Of a stretch of DNA of 21,037 nt, positions 8,066 through 14,627 are shown in pieces. The position numbers were made by a program, and so were the translations under genes. Source of the DNA: a virus. The stretch spans positions 1-21,037 of IMG/VR virus record IMGVR_UViG_3300005527_000357; one strand, given 5' to 3'. Every line of letters begins with the position of its first letter. Positions within the stretch are counted from its first letter, which is position 1. The notes beneath the pieces are model-generated. The model was not told where the DNA came from. It worked only from the letters and a program-made list of their open reading frames with translations, and did not search any database.

Positions 8066-9607
8066 ATGGCAGTAACAGTATCAAAAGCTGGTCCTTATTA
8101 CTCTTCAGGTGCTATTTCCTTTAGTTCTTTAAGATCTAATTTTCGTGCTCAGCAGAGAAAACAAACCTCTTCTACAACTGAGACATTTAATAGTGATACT
8201 GGTCAAATTAGTGTTTCAGAACTAAAAAGAATCATAAGTACAACAAATACAGACCCAGTTGTTCCAGATTCTACCGAAAATGCCAATATTTCAACATCAA
8301 ATAATTGGAAAACATCACAATTTAGAAATTCAGTAAAATATTATTATCTTACTCAAAGTGATACTGAACTTAATCTTGATATCTCAAATCAATCTTGGAA
8401 TAATAATTTAAATAAGAACATTAGAAAATTTTTGTTTATTGATGGAATCTGTGGATCTGTAAATACTTCTACTCCATCTGCAATATTGAATACAATTGCA
8501 CATAATTTGGTAATTGATGTTTTTGGTCAAATTTTTGGTGCTTCTGGAAGAGGAGGTGGAACTGGTAATGGCGCACCTGATCCTGGAGGTGAGAATGGTG
8601 GAAACGCTTTTTCGTTATCTCCCATCGGTGGAAATAATGTTAATGTTTTATTAAGACCATCGGCACAAGTATATGGTGGCGGCGGTGGAGGTGAGAGAGG
8701 ATCTCAAGGTGCTCCTGGAGGCGCAGGATCTTGTTATAATGAATATACGACTCAAGGATGTGGCGGAGCTCCTGGTTGCGGTAGTGGTTATAATGATGCT
8801 GGAACTTGGGGTGGGAATTGTTGTCAATCTACTTGCGATTGGTGCTGGGGTTGTTGTGAACGATGTGTGAAAAATACTCAGTATCGTCGATGTACTCAAT
8901 ATTCAACAATCACTGCTGGAGCAGGTGGATATGGAGGAACAGGTGGATATGGTAGAGGATATAATAATCAAGATGGAACTTTATTAGGGTCTCCTGGAGG
9001 TCTTGGTTCGGATCCTGCAGGTGCTGGATATTCCTTATCATCTATCGGATATTACTGGACAGAAAATAATGATGATGCTTTCTTAAATGTAACTGGGAGT
9101 GGATCTGCCCGAATTACTATGGAAATTGATACAAATGATAATCCAAATACTAATGGTAGATGTTACGATACGATTAGAGTTCGTGATGGTAATACTGCAG
9201 CGTATGCAGAAATATTCTCATGGAATTTTAAAAATGGAATTAGAAGATATACTTTTAATGTATCTCCAAAGACATATATGGTGCAAATTTCTGGAAATCC
9301 AAGAAATGTTCTAATTAGAGATAATGGTGTTAAGTTGAGAGACAATAGTGGAGATGATACAAATGCAAGAATTTATATAACCTCTGTTGATCAATATACT
9401 TTGTCGTATAGCCCATCAACTTGTGGTGCTACTCGTGGATCAAATGGAGAATCCGGTGGTTCTGGTGGAGATTGGGCAACATCTGGATCTGGCACCACAG
9501 GAGCTACAGGTGCAGGAAATGGTGGATCGGCAATTGTTGGATCAAATTATACAATATCAGGATCAATAAATGCATCAACTATAAAGGGATCTTATCAACC
9601 ACAATAA
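8066..9607 (+). CDS. Glycine-rich adhesin-like virion protein with cysteine-rich insert
   Basis: A 513-residue protein. The N-terminal ~150 residues are a Ser/Thr/Asn-rich domain (MAVTVSKAGPYYSSGAISFSSL) like those that attach short fibres in cyanophages. Then come glycine-rich tracts (about residues 160-240, 284-320 and 450-495), reminiscent of the polyglycine-II helices of T-even gp38 adhesins and related tail tips. Between the first two tracts lies an insert with eleven Cys in residues 223-276, including C-C, C-x2-C and C-C-x2-C spacings. A beta-rich segment follows at about 330-440. Collagen-like G-x-y order is not seen. The location after fibre genes and a late promoter box support a receptor-binding role; this is inference, and no sequence feature names a receptor. 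Several short overlapping frames inside the glycine tracts are by-products of the GGT/GGA repeats, not genes. Confidence 0.7.
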   Translation: MAVTVSKAGPYYSSGAISFSSLRSNFRAQQRKQTSSTTETFNSDTGQISVSELKRIISTTNTDPVVPDSTENANISTSNNWKTSQFRNSVKYYYLTQSDTELNLDISNQSWNNNLNKNIRKFLFIDGICGSVNTSTPSAILNTIAHNLVIDVFGQIFGASGRGGGTGNGAPDPGGENGGNAFSLSPIGGNNVNVLLRPSAQVYGGGGGGERGSQGAPGGAGSCYNEYTTQGCGGAPGCGSGYNDAGTWGGNCCQSTCDWCWGCCERCVKNTQYRRCTQYSTITAGAGGYGGTGGYGRGYNNQDGTLLGSPGGLGSDPAGAGYSLSSIGYYWTENNDDAFLNVTGSGSARITMEIDTNDNPNTNGRCYDTIRVRDGNTAAYAEIFSWNFKNGIRRYTFNVSPKTYMVQISGNPRNVLIRDNGVKLRDNSGDDTNARIYITSVDQYTLSYSPSTCGATRGSNGESGGSGGDWATSGSGTTGATGAGNGGSAIVGSNYTISGSINASTIKGSYQPQ

Positions 9608-9610
9608 ATA
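9603..9610 (+). promoter_or_regulatory. Late promoter box AATAAATA
   Basis: This box straddles the stop of the adhesin gene (CAA TAA ATA) and lies 24 bases before the next ATG. It is the same motif as at 4769 and 8040 but in a different frame relative to the stop codon. Confidence 0.55.
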
Positions 9611-9633
9611 TTTTTAGTTGAAATATAAAAACA

Positions 9634-9966
9634 ATGTCTGAAGATAAAAATTATCCTTCTCTTATAGAACAAACCAAAAATCTTGCTAATTTTTCTTGGG
9701 AATTAGTTCAATACATAACTCAAAATCGTGATGCAATTCTCTTTGTTTCTGACGAAATTTATAAACAAAGAATTGAAACATGCAAAGGTTGTGATAAGTA
9801 TGATGAATTAGAAAATCGTTGCAGAGAATGTGGATGCTATGTTCCTGCAAAGGCAAAAATTATCCTTGACTCATGCCCACTAAGTAAATGGGATGCTGAT
9901 AAAGAAACTTGGGATTCAAAATTTCAAAAAATTGCTGAAGATATTGACAAAAAACAACAATCCTAG
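9634..9966 (+). CDS. Small cysteine-cluster (zinc-binding-like) protein
   Basis: A 110-residue protein, last gene of the structural block. Six Cys lie in C50-x2-C53, C63-x2-C66-x-C68 and C81, followed by P-L-S-K-W; this layout (C-x2-C ... C-x2-C-x-C ... C-P-L-x-K-W) is that of a small zinc-binding or rubredoxin-like knuckle found in many phage hypothetical proteins. The first ~45 residues are probably helical and the C-terminus is charged. It has its own late promoter box and is followed by a terminator, so it is likely made late, but no enzymatic motif is visible and its role is unknown. No clear ribosome-binding site precedes the ATG. Confidence 0.8.
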   Translation: MSEDKNYPSLIEQTKNLANFSWELVQYITQNRDAILFVSDEIYKQRIETCKGCDKYDELENRCRECGCYVPAKAKIILDSCPLSKWDADKETWDSKFQKIAEDIDKKQQS

Positions 9967-10023
9967 TAGACTACCTTTGTCCCGGTTGAAGATGAGAATC
10001 TAAAGCTTCATAGGACACTTAGG

Positions 10024-10057
10024 AAACCGTCCACTGAGTCGCATCAGGGACGGTTTT
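10024..10057 (+). terminator. Hairpin terminator after the structural block
   Basis: A perfect 9-bp stem (AAACCGTCC at 10024-10032 with GGACGGTTT at 10048-10056) encloses a 15-base loop and is followed by T's (TTTTCT). This is a typical rho-independent terminator. It lies 57 bases after the last late gene and immediately upstream of the helicase promoter, so it insulates the two transcription units. Confidence 0.8.
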
Positions 10058-10060
10058 CTG

Positions 10061-10080
10061 CTATGATAGTCTCATACGCA
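10061..10080 (+). promoter_or_regulatory. Promoter core of helicase unit (shared with 20119)
   Basis: The 20 bases CTATGATAGTCTCATACGCA contain a sigma-70 -10 element (TATGAT, 10062-10067). They match 18 of 20 bases at 20119-20138, upstream of another gene, which makes this a repeated promoter and not chance. No good -35 is seen at 17 bp (TCGCAT), where the terminator loop lies. Transcription would begin near 10074, giving a very short leader. Confidence 0.6.
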
Positions 10081-11343
10081 ATGATCCCTGTGATTCAACT
10101 CCGTCCTCACCAGCAACGCGGTCTTGAAGCAATGCTCAAGTATCGTATTGGTCAATTGATCATGCCGACTGGTGCTGGAAAGACTCTGACCATGATTGCT
10201 GATGCGATCAAAGAGTTTTCCAATAGCGATCCTCAAACTATTGTTGTAGTTGCTCCTCGTATTCTTTTGAGTGAACAGTTGTCTGCTGAATTCTTGGAGT
10301 ATGTTACTAATGCATCTGTTATTCATATCCATTCGGGGGAAACAAGGCATTTTAGCACTACAAAACCCTCTGAGATTCAGTATTGGAATCAAATTGTGAC
10401 TAGTGCATTCAATCCTGATGCTCCCAAACACAAACTGATCTTCACTACCTACAACTCTCTACAGCGTCTACAGCAAGCAGACATTCATATTGACACTATT
10501 TACTTTGATGAAGCACACAACAGTGTTAAGAGTCATTTTTTCCCTGCTACAAAACACTTCTCTGCTACTGCTAACCGCTGCTATTTCTTCACTGCTACTC
10601 CTAAGCATTCTGCTACTATTTCCAAACCTGGCATGAATGATGGATCTGTATATGGTCAAGTAATTTGTAATGTTGCTGCACCTGAATTGGTTGAAGGTGG
10701 TTTCATTGTTCCTCCTCAGGTTTGTGTGAGTCAGATCAATGCAATTCGTGACAAAGATGATGCAGCAGAGCGTGATTGCATGACTCTTCTGGATAAGATT
10801 CTCAATGAGGACAATATGCAGAAGGTTTTGGTAGCAGCACCCAATACTAAAGTGTTGGTTCGAATGCTTGCTGAGACTGATTTTATGACAGAAGTTCAGT
10901 CACATGGTTATGATGTATTGTGGGTGACTGCAAAGTATGGTGCATTCATCAACAACAAAAAGGTTTCCCGTGAACTGTTTTTTGACACTCTGACTGCATG
11001 GGGTAAGGATCCTGAGAAGAAGTTCATCATTCTTCACTACAGCATCCTTTCTGAGGGTATCAACTGTCCTGGATTGACCTCCTGCGTCCTCATGAGGAAC
11101 ATGGATTACATTGCTATGGCACAGACCATTGGGCGTGTGATTCGCCTCCATCCAGACGATTCTAAGCGCCTCTCAGAGGGTTCTTTGGTGCCTGGACAGT
11201 TGAAGGACTATCACAAGTCCTATGGGTTCATTCATGTTCCCGTGTATAGTAACGTTGGCATCGCAACTGCCAAACGTTTGCAGAGTGTCGCTGAGACGAT
11301 CTTTGTTCAAGGCGAACCTGCAATCTCCACCATCAAACGCTGA
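10081..11343 (+). CDS. SF2 DEAH-type helicase/ATPase
   Basis: A 420-residue helicase from this start. Motifs in order: L-R-P-H-Q-Q-R-G (Q-motif-like) near the N-terminus; Walker A M-P-T-G-A-G-K-T (nt 10162-10185); D-E-A-H (nt 10507-10518); T-A-T-P (nt ~10591-10602); S-E-G-I-N-C-P (motif V); and Q-T-I-G-R-V-I-R (motif VI, from nt 11122). It couples ATP hydrolysis to movement on nucleic acid, and it resembles the type III-restriction/UvsW-like branch. T4 UvsW is longer (about 500 aa) and carries an extra N-terminal domain that is absent here, so calling it UvsW is not justified. An in-frame ATG at 10063 would add six residues but lies inside the -10 element of the promoter, so 10081 is preferred. 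It heads the DNA-transaction block with a nuclease and a methyltransferase. Codon and base use look more balanced than in the very AT-rich structural block. Confidence 0.85.
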   Translation: MIPVIQLRPHQQRGLEAMLKYRIGQLIMPTGAGKTLTMIADAIKEFSNSDPQTIVVVAPRILLSEQLSAEFLEYVTNASVIHIHSGETRHFSTTKPSEIQYWNQIVTSAFNPDAPKHKLIFTTYNSLQRLQQADIHIDTIYFDEAHNSVKSHFFPATKHFSATANRCYFFTATPKHSATISKPGMNDGSVYGQVICNVAAPELVEGGFIVPPQVCVSQINAIRDKDDAAERDCMTLLDKILNEDNMQKVLVAAPNTKVLVRMLAETDFMTEVQSHGYDVLWVTAKYGAFINNKKVSRELFFDTLTAWGKDPEKKFIILHYSILSEGINCPGLTSCVLMRNMDYIAMAQTIGRVIRLHPDDSKRLSEGSLVPGQLKDYHKSYGFIHVPVYSNVGIATAKRLQSVAETIFVQGEPAISTIKR

Positions 11344-11350
11344 GGTAATT

Positions 11351-11491
11351 ATGAAGCATCGTGTCACCTGCATGGTTAGTGGACAAACATTCTATGTTGA
11401 GTGTTATGCCCGCAATCGTCAAGAAGCAATACAAGTTGCTCTTGCACAATATCCAAATGCCCGTGTAATGTCCTCTAACATTGTATTTTGA
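11351..11491 (+). CDS. 46-aa conserved-type small protein
   Basis: MKHRVTCMVSGQTFYVECYA... has 46 residues with predicted beta-beta-alpha order (T-F-Y-V-E-C, then a helix R-Q-E-A-I-Q-V-A-L-A-Q-Y, then V-M-S-S-N-I-V-F). The start is set by a GAGGT ribosome-binding site (11342-11346) that overlaps the helicase stop; a longer upstream extension of the same frame would lie inside the helicase gene. Function not recognised. Its place between helicase and HNH gene suggests co-transcription with both. Confidence 0.7.
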   Translation: MKHRVTCMVSGQTFYVECYARNRQEAIQVALAQYPNARVMSSNIVF

Positions 11492-11493
11492 TT

Positions 11494-11952
11494 ATGTTGA
11501 GTCTTTCCAAACAAATGAAAGAGAAGTTCTTTGTCGAAGGGCATGAACTTCCTACATGTGTCAATGATGGTTGTAATAATAAAGTTCTTGTGCGAGAATG
11601 GAAGTATTGGTCTTTCAAATCCGAATGTTCCCGTTGCACTAGTGCTCGAAAGAATGGTAAAGTAATTCCTGGAGTTACAATTCATAAGAAATCATATTGT
11701 GAAAATCATGATGGACATCTTGGATGGACTTGTCCAGTTCCTAAAGATGGATGGGTTGGATTTGAAAACAGTTTGGATCTTGACCATCTAGATGGCGATC
11801 ATCATAACAATATTCCAGACAATGTTAAAACTTATTGTAAACTGTGTCATGGTCGAAAATCACTAATTAACGGTGATTGTGATAGTAACAAAGCATCGAG
11901 TAGAAAAATTCAATGGATCAGATCTTACAGGGAGATTCATCCCGACTTTTAA
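11494..11952 (+). CDS. HNH endonuclease-like protein
   Basis: 152 residues from the ATG at 11494; a TTG two codons earlier or an ATG at 11515 are alternatives. Two Cys pairs in the N-terminal half (C22/C27, C45-x2-C48) look like a zinc ribbon. The C-terminal half is an HNH (treble-clef) nuclease: L-D-x-D-H-L-D-G-D-H-H-N-N-I-P-D-N at 94-110, then Y-C-K-L-C-H-G-R-K-S with C115-x2-C118-H119; C69 and C80 could add ligands. HNH enzymes cut DNA using a metal held by the two His and the Asn. Its last 40 bases overlap the methyltransferase gene. It could be a restriction-type nuclease with a partner methylase, a homing-type nuclease, or a host-DNA-degrading enzyme; sequence alone does not decide. Confidence 0.75.
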   Translation: MLSLSKQMKEKFFVEGHELPTCVNDGCNNKVLVREWKYWSFKSECSRCTSARKNGKVIPGVTIHKKSYCENHDGHLGWTCPVPKDGWVGFENSLDLDHLDGDHHNNIPDNVKTYCKLCHGRKSLINGDCDSNKASSRKIQWIRSYREIHPDF

Positions 11953-12701
11953 AAGAAATAGAAAGTGAGAGTGTGCATCTTACTTGCACCTCTCCTCCAT
12001 ATTATAACGCCAGAGAATATTCAACTTGGCCAACTTACCAAGAGTATCTTGACTTCTTGAGAAATGTGTTTCTTGAAGTGTTAAGAGTCACTCAACCAGG
12101 TAGAATGTGTGTTGTAAATCTTTCTCCAGTGATTGAGGCAAGACAATCACGGGCACATGAGAGTAAACGTCTTGCAATTCCATTTCATTTTTTTACTTTA
12201 ATGGAACAAATGGGATGGAAATACATTGATGATATTATCTGGTTAAAACCTGAGGGTGCATCAATTAATCGTAATGGTGGATTCTTTCAACATCGCAAAC
12301 CAGTTGCATACAAACCAAACATTGTAACTGAGACTATCTTTGTATTTCAGAAACCAGCACCATTCTTAATTGATAAAGTTGTTCGATCTTATGATGGTGA
12401 TGTATTAGAGCAATCACTTGTCAATGAAGACTATGAACGATCTAACGTATGGAAGATCAATCCAGAAACACATTCAGATCATTTAGCGCCCTATCCAAAA
12501 GAACTGTCTGATCGTATCATTAAGTATTACAGTTACATTGGTGATTTAGTTCTTGATCCTTTTATGGGATCTGGGACAACTGCAATTTCATGTATTGATT
12601 TGAAACGGAAGTATCTTGGAGTTGAAATTCATGAGGAGTATGTTAATATGGCAATGGAACGAATCCGATCTTTTAATCCTTTAGATCAATTTTTTAACTG
12701 A
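11913..12701 (+). CDS. DNA methyltransferase, beta class (SPPY, N4-cytosine or N6-adenine)
   Basis: 262 residues. The order of motifs shows a beta-class enzyme: the catalytic motif IV T-S-P-P-Y comes first (26-30) after an I-L-Q-G-D-S-S start typical of this class, and the AdoMet-binding motif D-P-F-M-G-S-G-T-T comes near the end (215-223), followed by G-V-E-I. SPPY is more usual for N4-cytosine methylation, but some N6-adenine enzymes of the class share it. The ATG at 11913 is needed for the conserved G-D-S segment, so the 40-base overlap with the HNH gene is real. Likely roles are protecting phage DNA from host restriction or from the adjacent HNH nuclease; the recognition site cannot be read from sequence. 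Full length and undamaged. Confidence 0.85.
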   Translation: MDQILQGDSSRLLKEIESESVHLTCTSPPYYNAREYSTWPTYQEYLDFLRNVFLEVLRVTQPGRMCVVNLSPVIEARQSRAHESKRLAIPFHFFTLMEQMGWKYIDDIIWLKPEGASINRNGGFFQHRKPVAYKPNIVTETIFVFQKPAPFLIDKVVRSYDGDVLEQSLVNEDYERSNVWKINPETHSDHLAPYPKELSDRIIKYYSYIGDLVLDPFMGSGTTAISCIDLKRKYLGVEIHEEYVNMAMERIRSFNPLDQFFN

Positions 12702-12702
12702 A

Positions 12703-12924
12703 ATGAATATACAAAATGAAGGTATTCTGAATCCTAAACCAGGAGACCCCAACGGATATGTGACTAAGGATGGCATGTGGGCTGCCGTTCCTTATGGTAA
12801 AAAGTTTGTTATCATTCACAATGGGCAGCAAGTTCACACTGCCAGCACCTATAAGACTGCCAAGTCTTATATTCAGAAGGCAATGAACGGCAAATCAGTC
12901 TCATCACTGGACAAATTTCTATGA
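12703..12924 (+). CDS. 73-aa hypothetical protein
   Basis: The ATG follows the methyltransferase stop by one base. The 73 residues include G-Y-V-T-K-D-G-M-W-A-A-V-P-Y-G-K-K-F-V-I-I-H-N-G-Q-Q-V, beta-hairpin-like, and a helix ending in S-L-D-K-F-L. It looks like a soluble alpha/beta mini-protein. No motif of known function. Co-transcribed with the methylase. Confidence 0.7.
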   Translation: MNIQNEGILNPKPGDPNGYVTKDGMWAAVPYGKKFVIIHNGQQVHTASTYKTAKSYIQKAMNGKSVSSLDKFL

Positions 12925-13127
12925 CTCAGACATTTAAAGTCACATCTGATGTCCCTTATGATAGACATACCTATGAAGTTGTCCTGAAAAATGACAAAAA
13001 GGTATTTTTCGACAATTGGACGGATGCTCAGGGGTTCTGGTTCCAGAACTGCCAGATCCCCGATTTTTTAGATGTTATCATCGTAAAAGATAAACAAAAG
13101 GTTAAGAGCAAGGGATTTGGTCAATAA
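12921..13127 (+). CDS. 68-aa hypothetical protein
   Basis: ATGA overlap with the previous gene. The sequence opens T-F-K-V-T-S-D-V-P-Y-D-R-H-T-Y-E-V-V-L and has an aromatic centre (F-F-D-N-W, F-W-F-Q-N-C), consistent with a small beta-sheet protein. No catalytic residues can be named. It ends the helicase-led operon; its stop codon forms part of the next late promoter box. Confidence 0.7.
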   Translation: MTQTFKVTSDVPYDRHTYEVVLKNDKKVFFDNWTDAQGFWFQNCQIPDFLDVIIVKDKQKVKSKGFGQ

Positions 13128-13130
13128 ATA
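13123..13130 (+). promoter_or_regulatory. Late promoter box AATAAATA
   Basis: Overlaps the stop of the previous gene (CAA TAA ATA), as at 9603, and lies 22 bases before the next ATG, which has its own ribosome-binding site in between. Probably starts late transcription of the small genes that follow. Confidence 0.55.
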
Positions 13131-13151
13131 TTTTGAGAATAGGAGAGAGCT

Positions 13152-13322
13152 ATGACTGCTCTGTTTCTCACTACGATTATCACCTGCGGTCAAGCTCATG
13201 ATGTTATCAATCGAATTCGAACACATAAAATGTTATCGAATGAAATCAAAGTAGAACTTATCAATCTCATTCGTGAAACTATTCCATCCTGCCCTGTGGT
13301 GATTAAAAAAGATGCAAAATGA
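13152..13322 (+). CDS. 56-aa small protein with hydrophobic N-terminus
   Basis: An AGGAG ribosome-binding site at 13141-13145, six bases before the ATG, supports this short gene. The N-terminus M-T-A-L-F-L-T-T-I-I-T-C is hydrophobic but lacks a positive charge, so it is not a convincing signal peptide; the rest is helical and charged, with two further Cys-Pro-type features (S-C-P). Function not recognised. It overlaps the next gene by 11 bases. Confidence 0.65.
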   Translation: MTALFLTTIITCGQAHDVINRIRTHKMLSNEIKVELINLIRETIPSCPVVIKKDAK

Positions 13323-13485
13323 ATCTCAATCCGATAAATGGAATCGTGGTTTGACTTTATTTGAAGAGAGTGTTCTGAAACCAGATCATGAATTGAGAAA
13401 CTGTGCTCATAATCAAGAATGTTACAACGAACTCATGATTGTTCGTGAGCATGTGTTAGAATATCTCAAAACTCTAAGACAATGA
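13312..13485 (+). CDS. 57-aa helical hypothetical protein
   Basis: MQNESQSDKWNRGLTLFEES... is 57 residues, mostly helical, with two Cys (C-A-H-N-Q-E-C). It starts inside the previous gene and ends with an ATGA overlap to the next, the normal packing here. The ATG at 13319 is out of frame and closes after eleven codons, so 13312 is the start. Function not recognised. Confidence 0.6.
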   Translation: MQNESQSDKWNRGLTLFEESVLKPDHELRNCAHNQECYNELMIVREHVLEYLKTLRQ

Positions 13486-13715
13486 GTACCTCATACATTT
13501 ACTTTATCATATTCTTTTGCATCGCATATCTGATTATCACCGATCAATCAGTCGCAAGAGGGTTTTATATGCTCACTCAACTTGCAAGAGTTCAATATGA
13601 AAAGACAAAGTGGTGGATATTACATAATCCTGCAAATCCGATTGTGAAGTATCTTATGTGGCGTCGGTCTATGAAACTCGCAAAAGAGTTAATGGATGAA
13701 TACAAAAATAAATAA
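13482..13715 (+). CDS. 77-aa single-pass membrane protein
   Basis: An N-terminal hydrophobic segment (residues 4-20, Y-I-Y-F-I-I-F-F-C-I-A-Y-L-I-I) is followed by an amphipathic, basic region with Trp pairs (K-W-W-I-L, M-W-R-R) and a Lys-rich tail. This indicates one membrane span and a charged cytoplasmic part. ATGA overlap with the previous gene. Role unknown; small phage membrane proteins often act in lysis timing or superinfection, but nothing specific is seen here. Confidence 0.75.
   Translation: MSTSYIYFIIFFCIAYLIITDQSVARGFYMLTQLARVQYEKTKWWILHNPANPIVKYLMWRRSMKLAKELMDEYKNK
13707..13714 (+). promoter_or_regulatory. Late promoter box AATAAATA
   Basis: Made from the last codons and stop of the membrane-protein gene (AAT AAA TAA), as at 4769 and 8040; 22 bases before the next ATG, with a GGAG ribosome-binding site between. 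Confidence 0.55.
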
Positions 13716-13735
13716 CCCATATCTGGAGTTAGAAT

Positions 13736-14059
13736 ATGCTTTCCACACAATACAGACTCAGACTTGAATCAATTTGTGATAAGATTGTAAAAGGTGAGTC
13801 AGTTGAATTAAGTGAAATGATTTGGTGTGAAAAACTCGCCAAAGCAAACCGAAGTGCTGCAACAATCCTTCGTCAGGCAAGAAGGAGAGCAGAGAATCCA
13901 GATATGGTAGAAGGTGACTTAGACGACTTTATGAATCAATTAGATATTGGTGGATTGGGTCACGAAAGATTTGGTCGTCGTGGTTTTGATTCTCCTGATG
14001 ACTTACACGATTGGTTTAAGAGAGATGAAGATGACACTGATTGGCGCACTCGTGATTGA
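13736..14059 (+). CDS. 107-aa conserved-type cyanophage protein
   Basis: A GGAG site about eight bases upstream sets the start. The N-terminal 55 residues form helices with L-A-K-A-N-R-S-A-A-T-I-L-R-Q-A-R-R-R-A, basic and possibly nucleic-acid or protein binding; the C-terminal half is acidic (D-L-D-D-F-M-N-Q-L-D-I-G-G, D-S-P-D-D-L-H-D-W-F-K-R). From memory this type occurs in many T4-like cyanophages next to small late genes; function unknown. Preceded by a late promoter box. Confidence 0.75.
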   Translation: MLSTQYRLRLESICDKIVKGESVELSEMIWCEKLAKANRSAATILRQARRRAENPDMVEGDLDDFMNQLDIGGLGHERFGRRGFDSPDDLHDWFKRDEDDTDWRTRD

Positions 14060-14075
14060 TGGTGGGCAGCAACAA

Positions 14076-14151
14076 TAAGTCTTGGCGGAATTATGTTGCG
14101 TAAGACCCACACATATGTTATTATAAATAGTATCAGTCACGCCAAGACTTA
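14076..14151 (+). repeat. 12-bp inverted repeat around a late promoter (RNA hairpin candidate)
   Basis: The arms TAAGTCTTGGCG (14076-14087) and CGCCAAGACTTA (14140-14151) are perfect complements with a 52-base loop. The right arm ends two bases before the ATG of the homing-endonuclease-like gene, so in a transcript running from upstream it would hide the ribosome-landing site. The late promoter at 14122-14129 is in the loop; RNA started there lacks the left arm and cannot form the stem. No T-run follows, so it is not a terminator. Confidence 0.75.
14122..14129 (+). promoter_or_regulatory. Perfect T4-type late promoter TATAAATA
   Basis: All eight bases of the T4 late consensus are matched. 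It is the best of the six boxes and the only one that does not touch a stop codon. A transcript would start near 14135, inside the hairpin loop and before the right arm. Confidence 0.75.
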
Positions 14152-14153
14152 CA

Positions 14154-14627
14154 ATGAAAGTATCACAACACCCCCTATATCATACTTGGAATGGTATGAT
14201 ACGCAGATGTAAAGATCCAAAAAATATAAACTATTCAGAGTATGGTGCTCGTGGGATAGAAATTTTTGAAGAGTGGTCTGAAAGAGGGTTTCACGGCACC
14301 ACACAAACTCCGCCAGGTTTTATAAAGTTTCTAAAATATATTGATGAAAATTTGGGTGAAAGACCAGAAGGATATTCTATTGATAGAATAAACAACAACT
14401 CTGGATATATTCCTGGCAATATAAGATGGGCAGACAACTCTACACAAAATATAAATCGCAGATGTCCCAATGGTGAGTTGAGAAATATAAAAAAAGTCCC
14501 ATCTGGTAAATATCAAGTCAATATGTGGCATAAAAAGATTAACTACTATGTTGGCACTTATGATACGATAGATGAAGCAATTATTGCCAGAGATTGTTAT
14601 AGAAAAATGTTACAAGAGACAACTTAA
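14154..14627 (+). CDS. Homing-endonuclease-like protein (HNH-type with AP2-like C-terminus)
   Basis: 157 residues. The N-terminal ~110 match the phage endonuclease family with H-x-W-x-x-M-I-x-R-C, Y-x-x-Y-G-A-R-G-I, L-G-E-R-P-E-G-Y-S-I-D-R-I-N-N and G-Y-I-P-G-N-I-R-W-A-D; residues ~118-155 (S-G-K-Y-Q-V, Y-V-G-T-Y-D-T-I-D-E-A) look like an AP2 DNA-binding module, which often accompanies such nucleases. These free-standing genes copy themselves by cutting alleles that lack them. The gene sits between two unrelated small genes, is flanked by a hairpin leader with an internal late promoter, and has no other regulatory signals; no intron is evident. It appears complete. The target site is probably in the neighbouring intergenic sequence of empty phages; this is inference. 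Confidence 0.75.
   Translation: MKVSQHPLYHTWNGMIRRCKDPKNINYSEYGARGIEIFEEWSERGFHGTTQTPPGFIKFLKYIDENLGERPEGYSIDRINNNSGYIPGNIRWADNSTQNINRRCPNGELRNIKKVPSGKYQVNMWHKKINYYVGTYDTIDEAIIARDCYRKMLQETT

Noticed and set aside
8651-8899. Reading frames on either strand inside the glycine-rich gene (also 8673-8870, 9099-9314, 9387-9621)
   Set aside because: They come from GGT/GGA repeats, lack ribosome-binding sites and have biased, low-complexity composition.
9967-10023. tRNA or small RNA between the last late gene and the terminator
   Set aside because: No cloverleaf or CCA end can be folded by eye; it reads as trailer sequence to the hairpin.
10081-11343. Naming the helicase UvsW
   Set aside because: It has the SF2 motifs but is shorter and lacks the N-terminal domain of T4 UvsW, so only the superfamily is supported.
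13152-13200. Lipoprotein signal at the start of the 56-aa protein
   Set aside because: No basic residue before the hydrophobic stretch and the residues before Cys (I-I-T-C) do not fit a lipobox.
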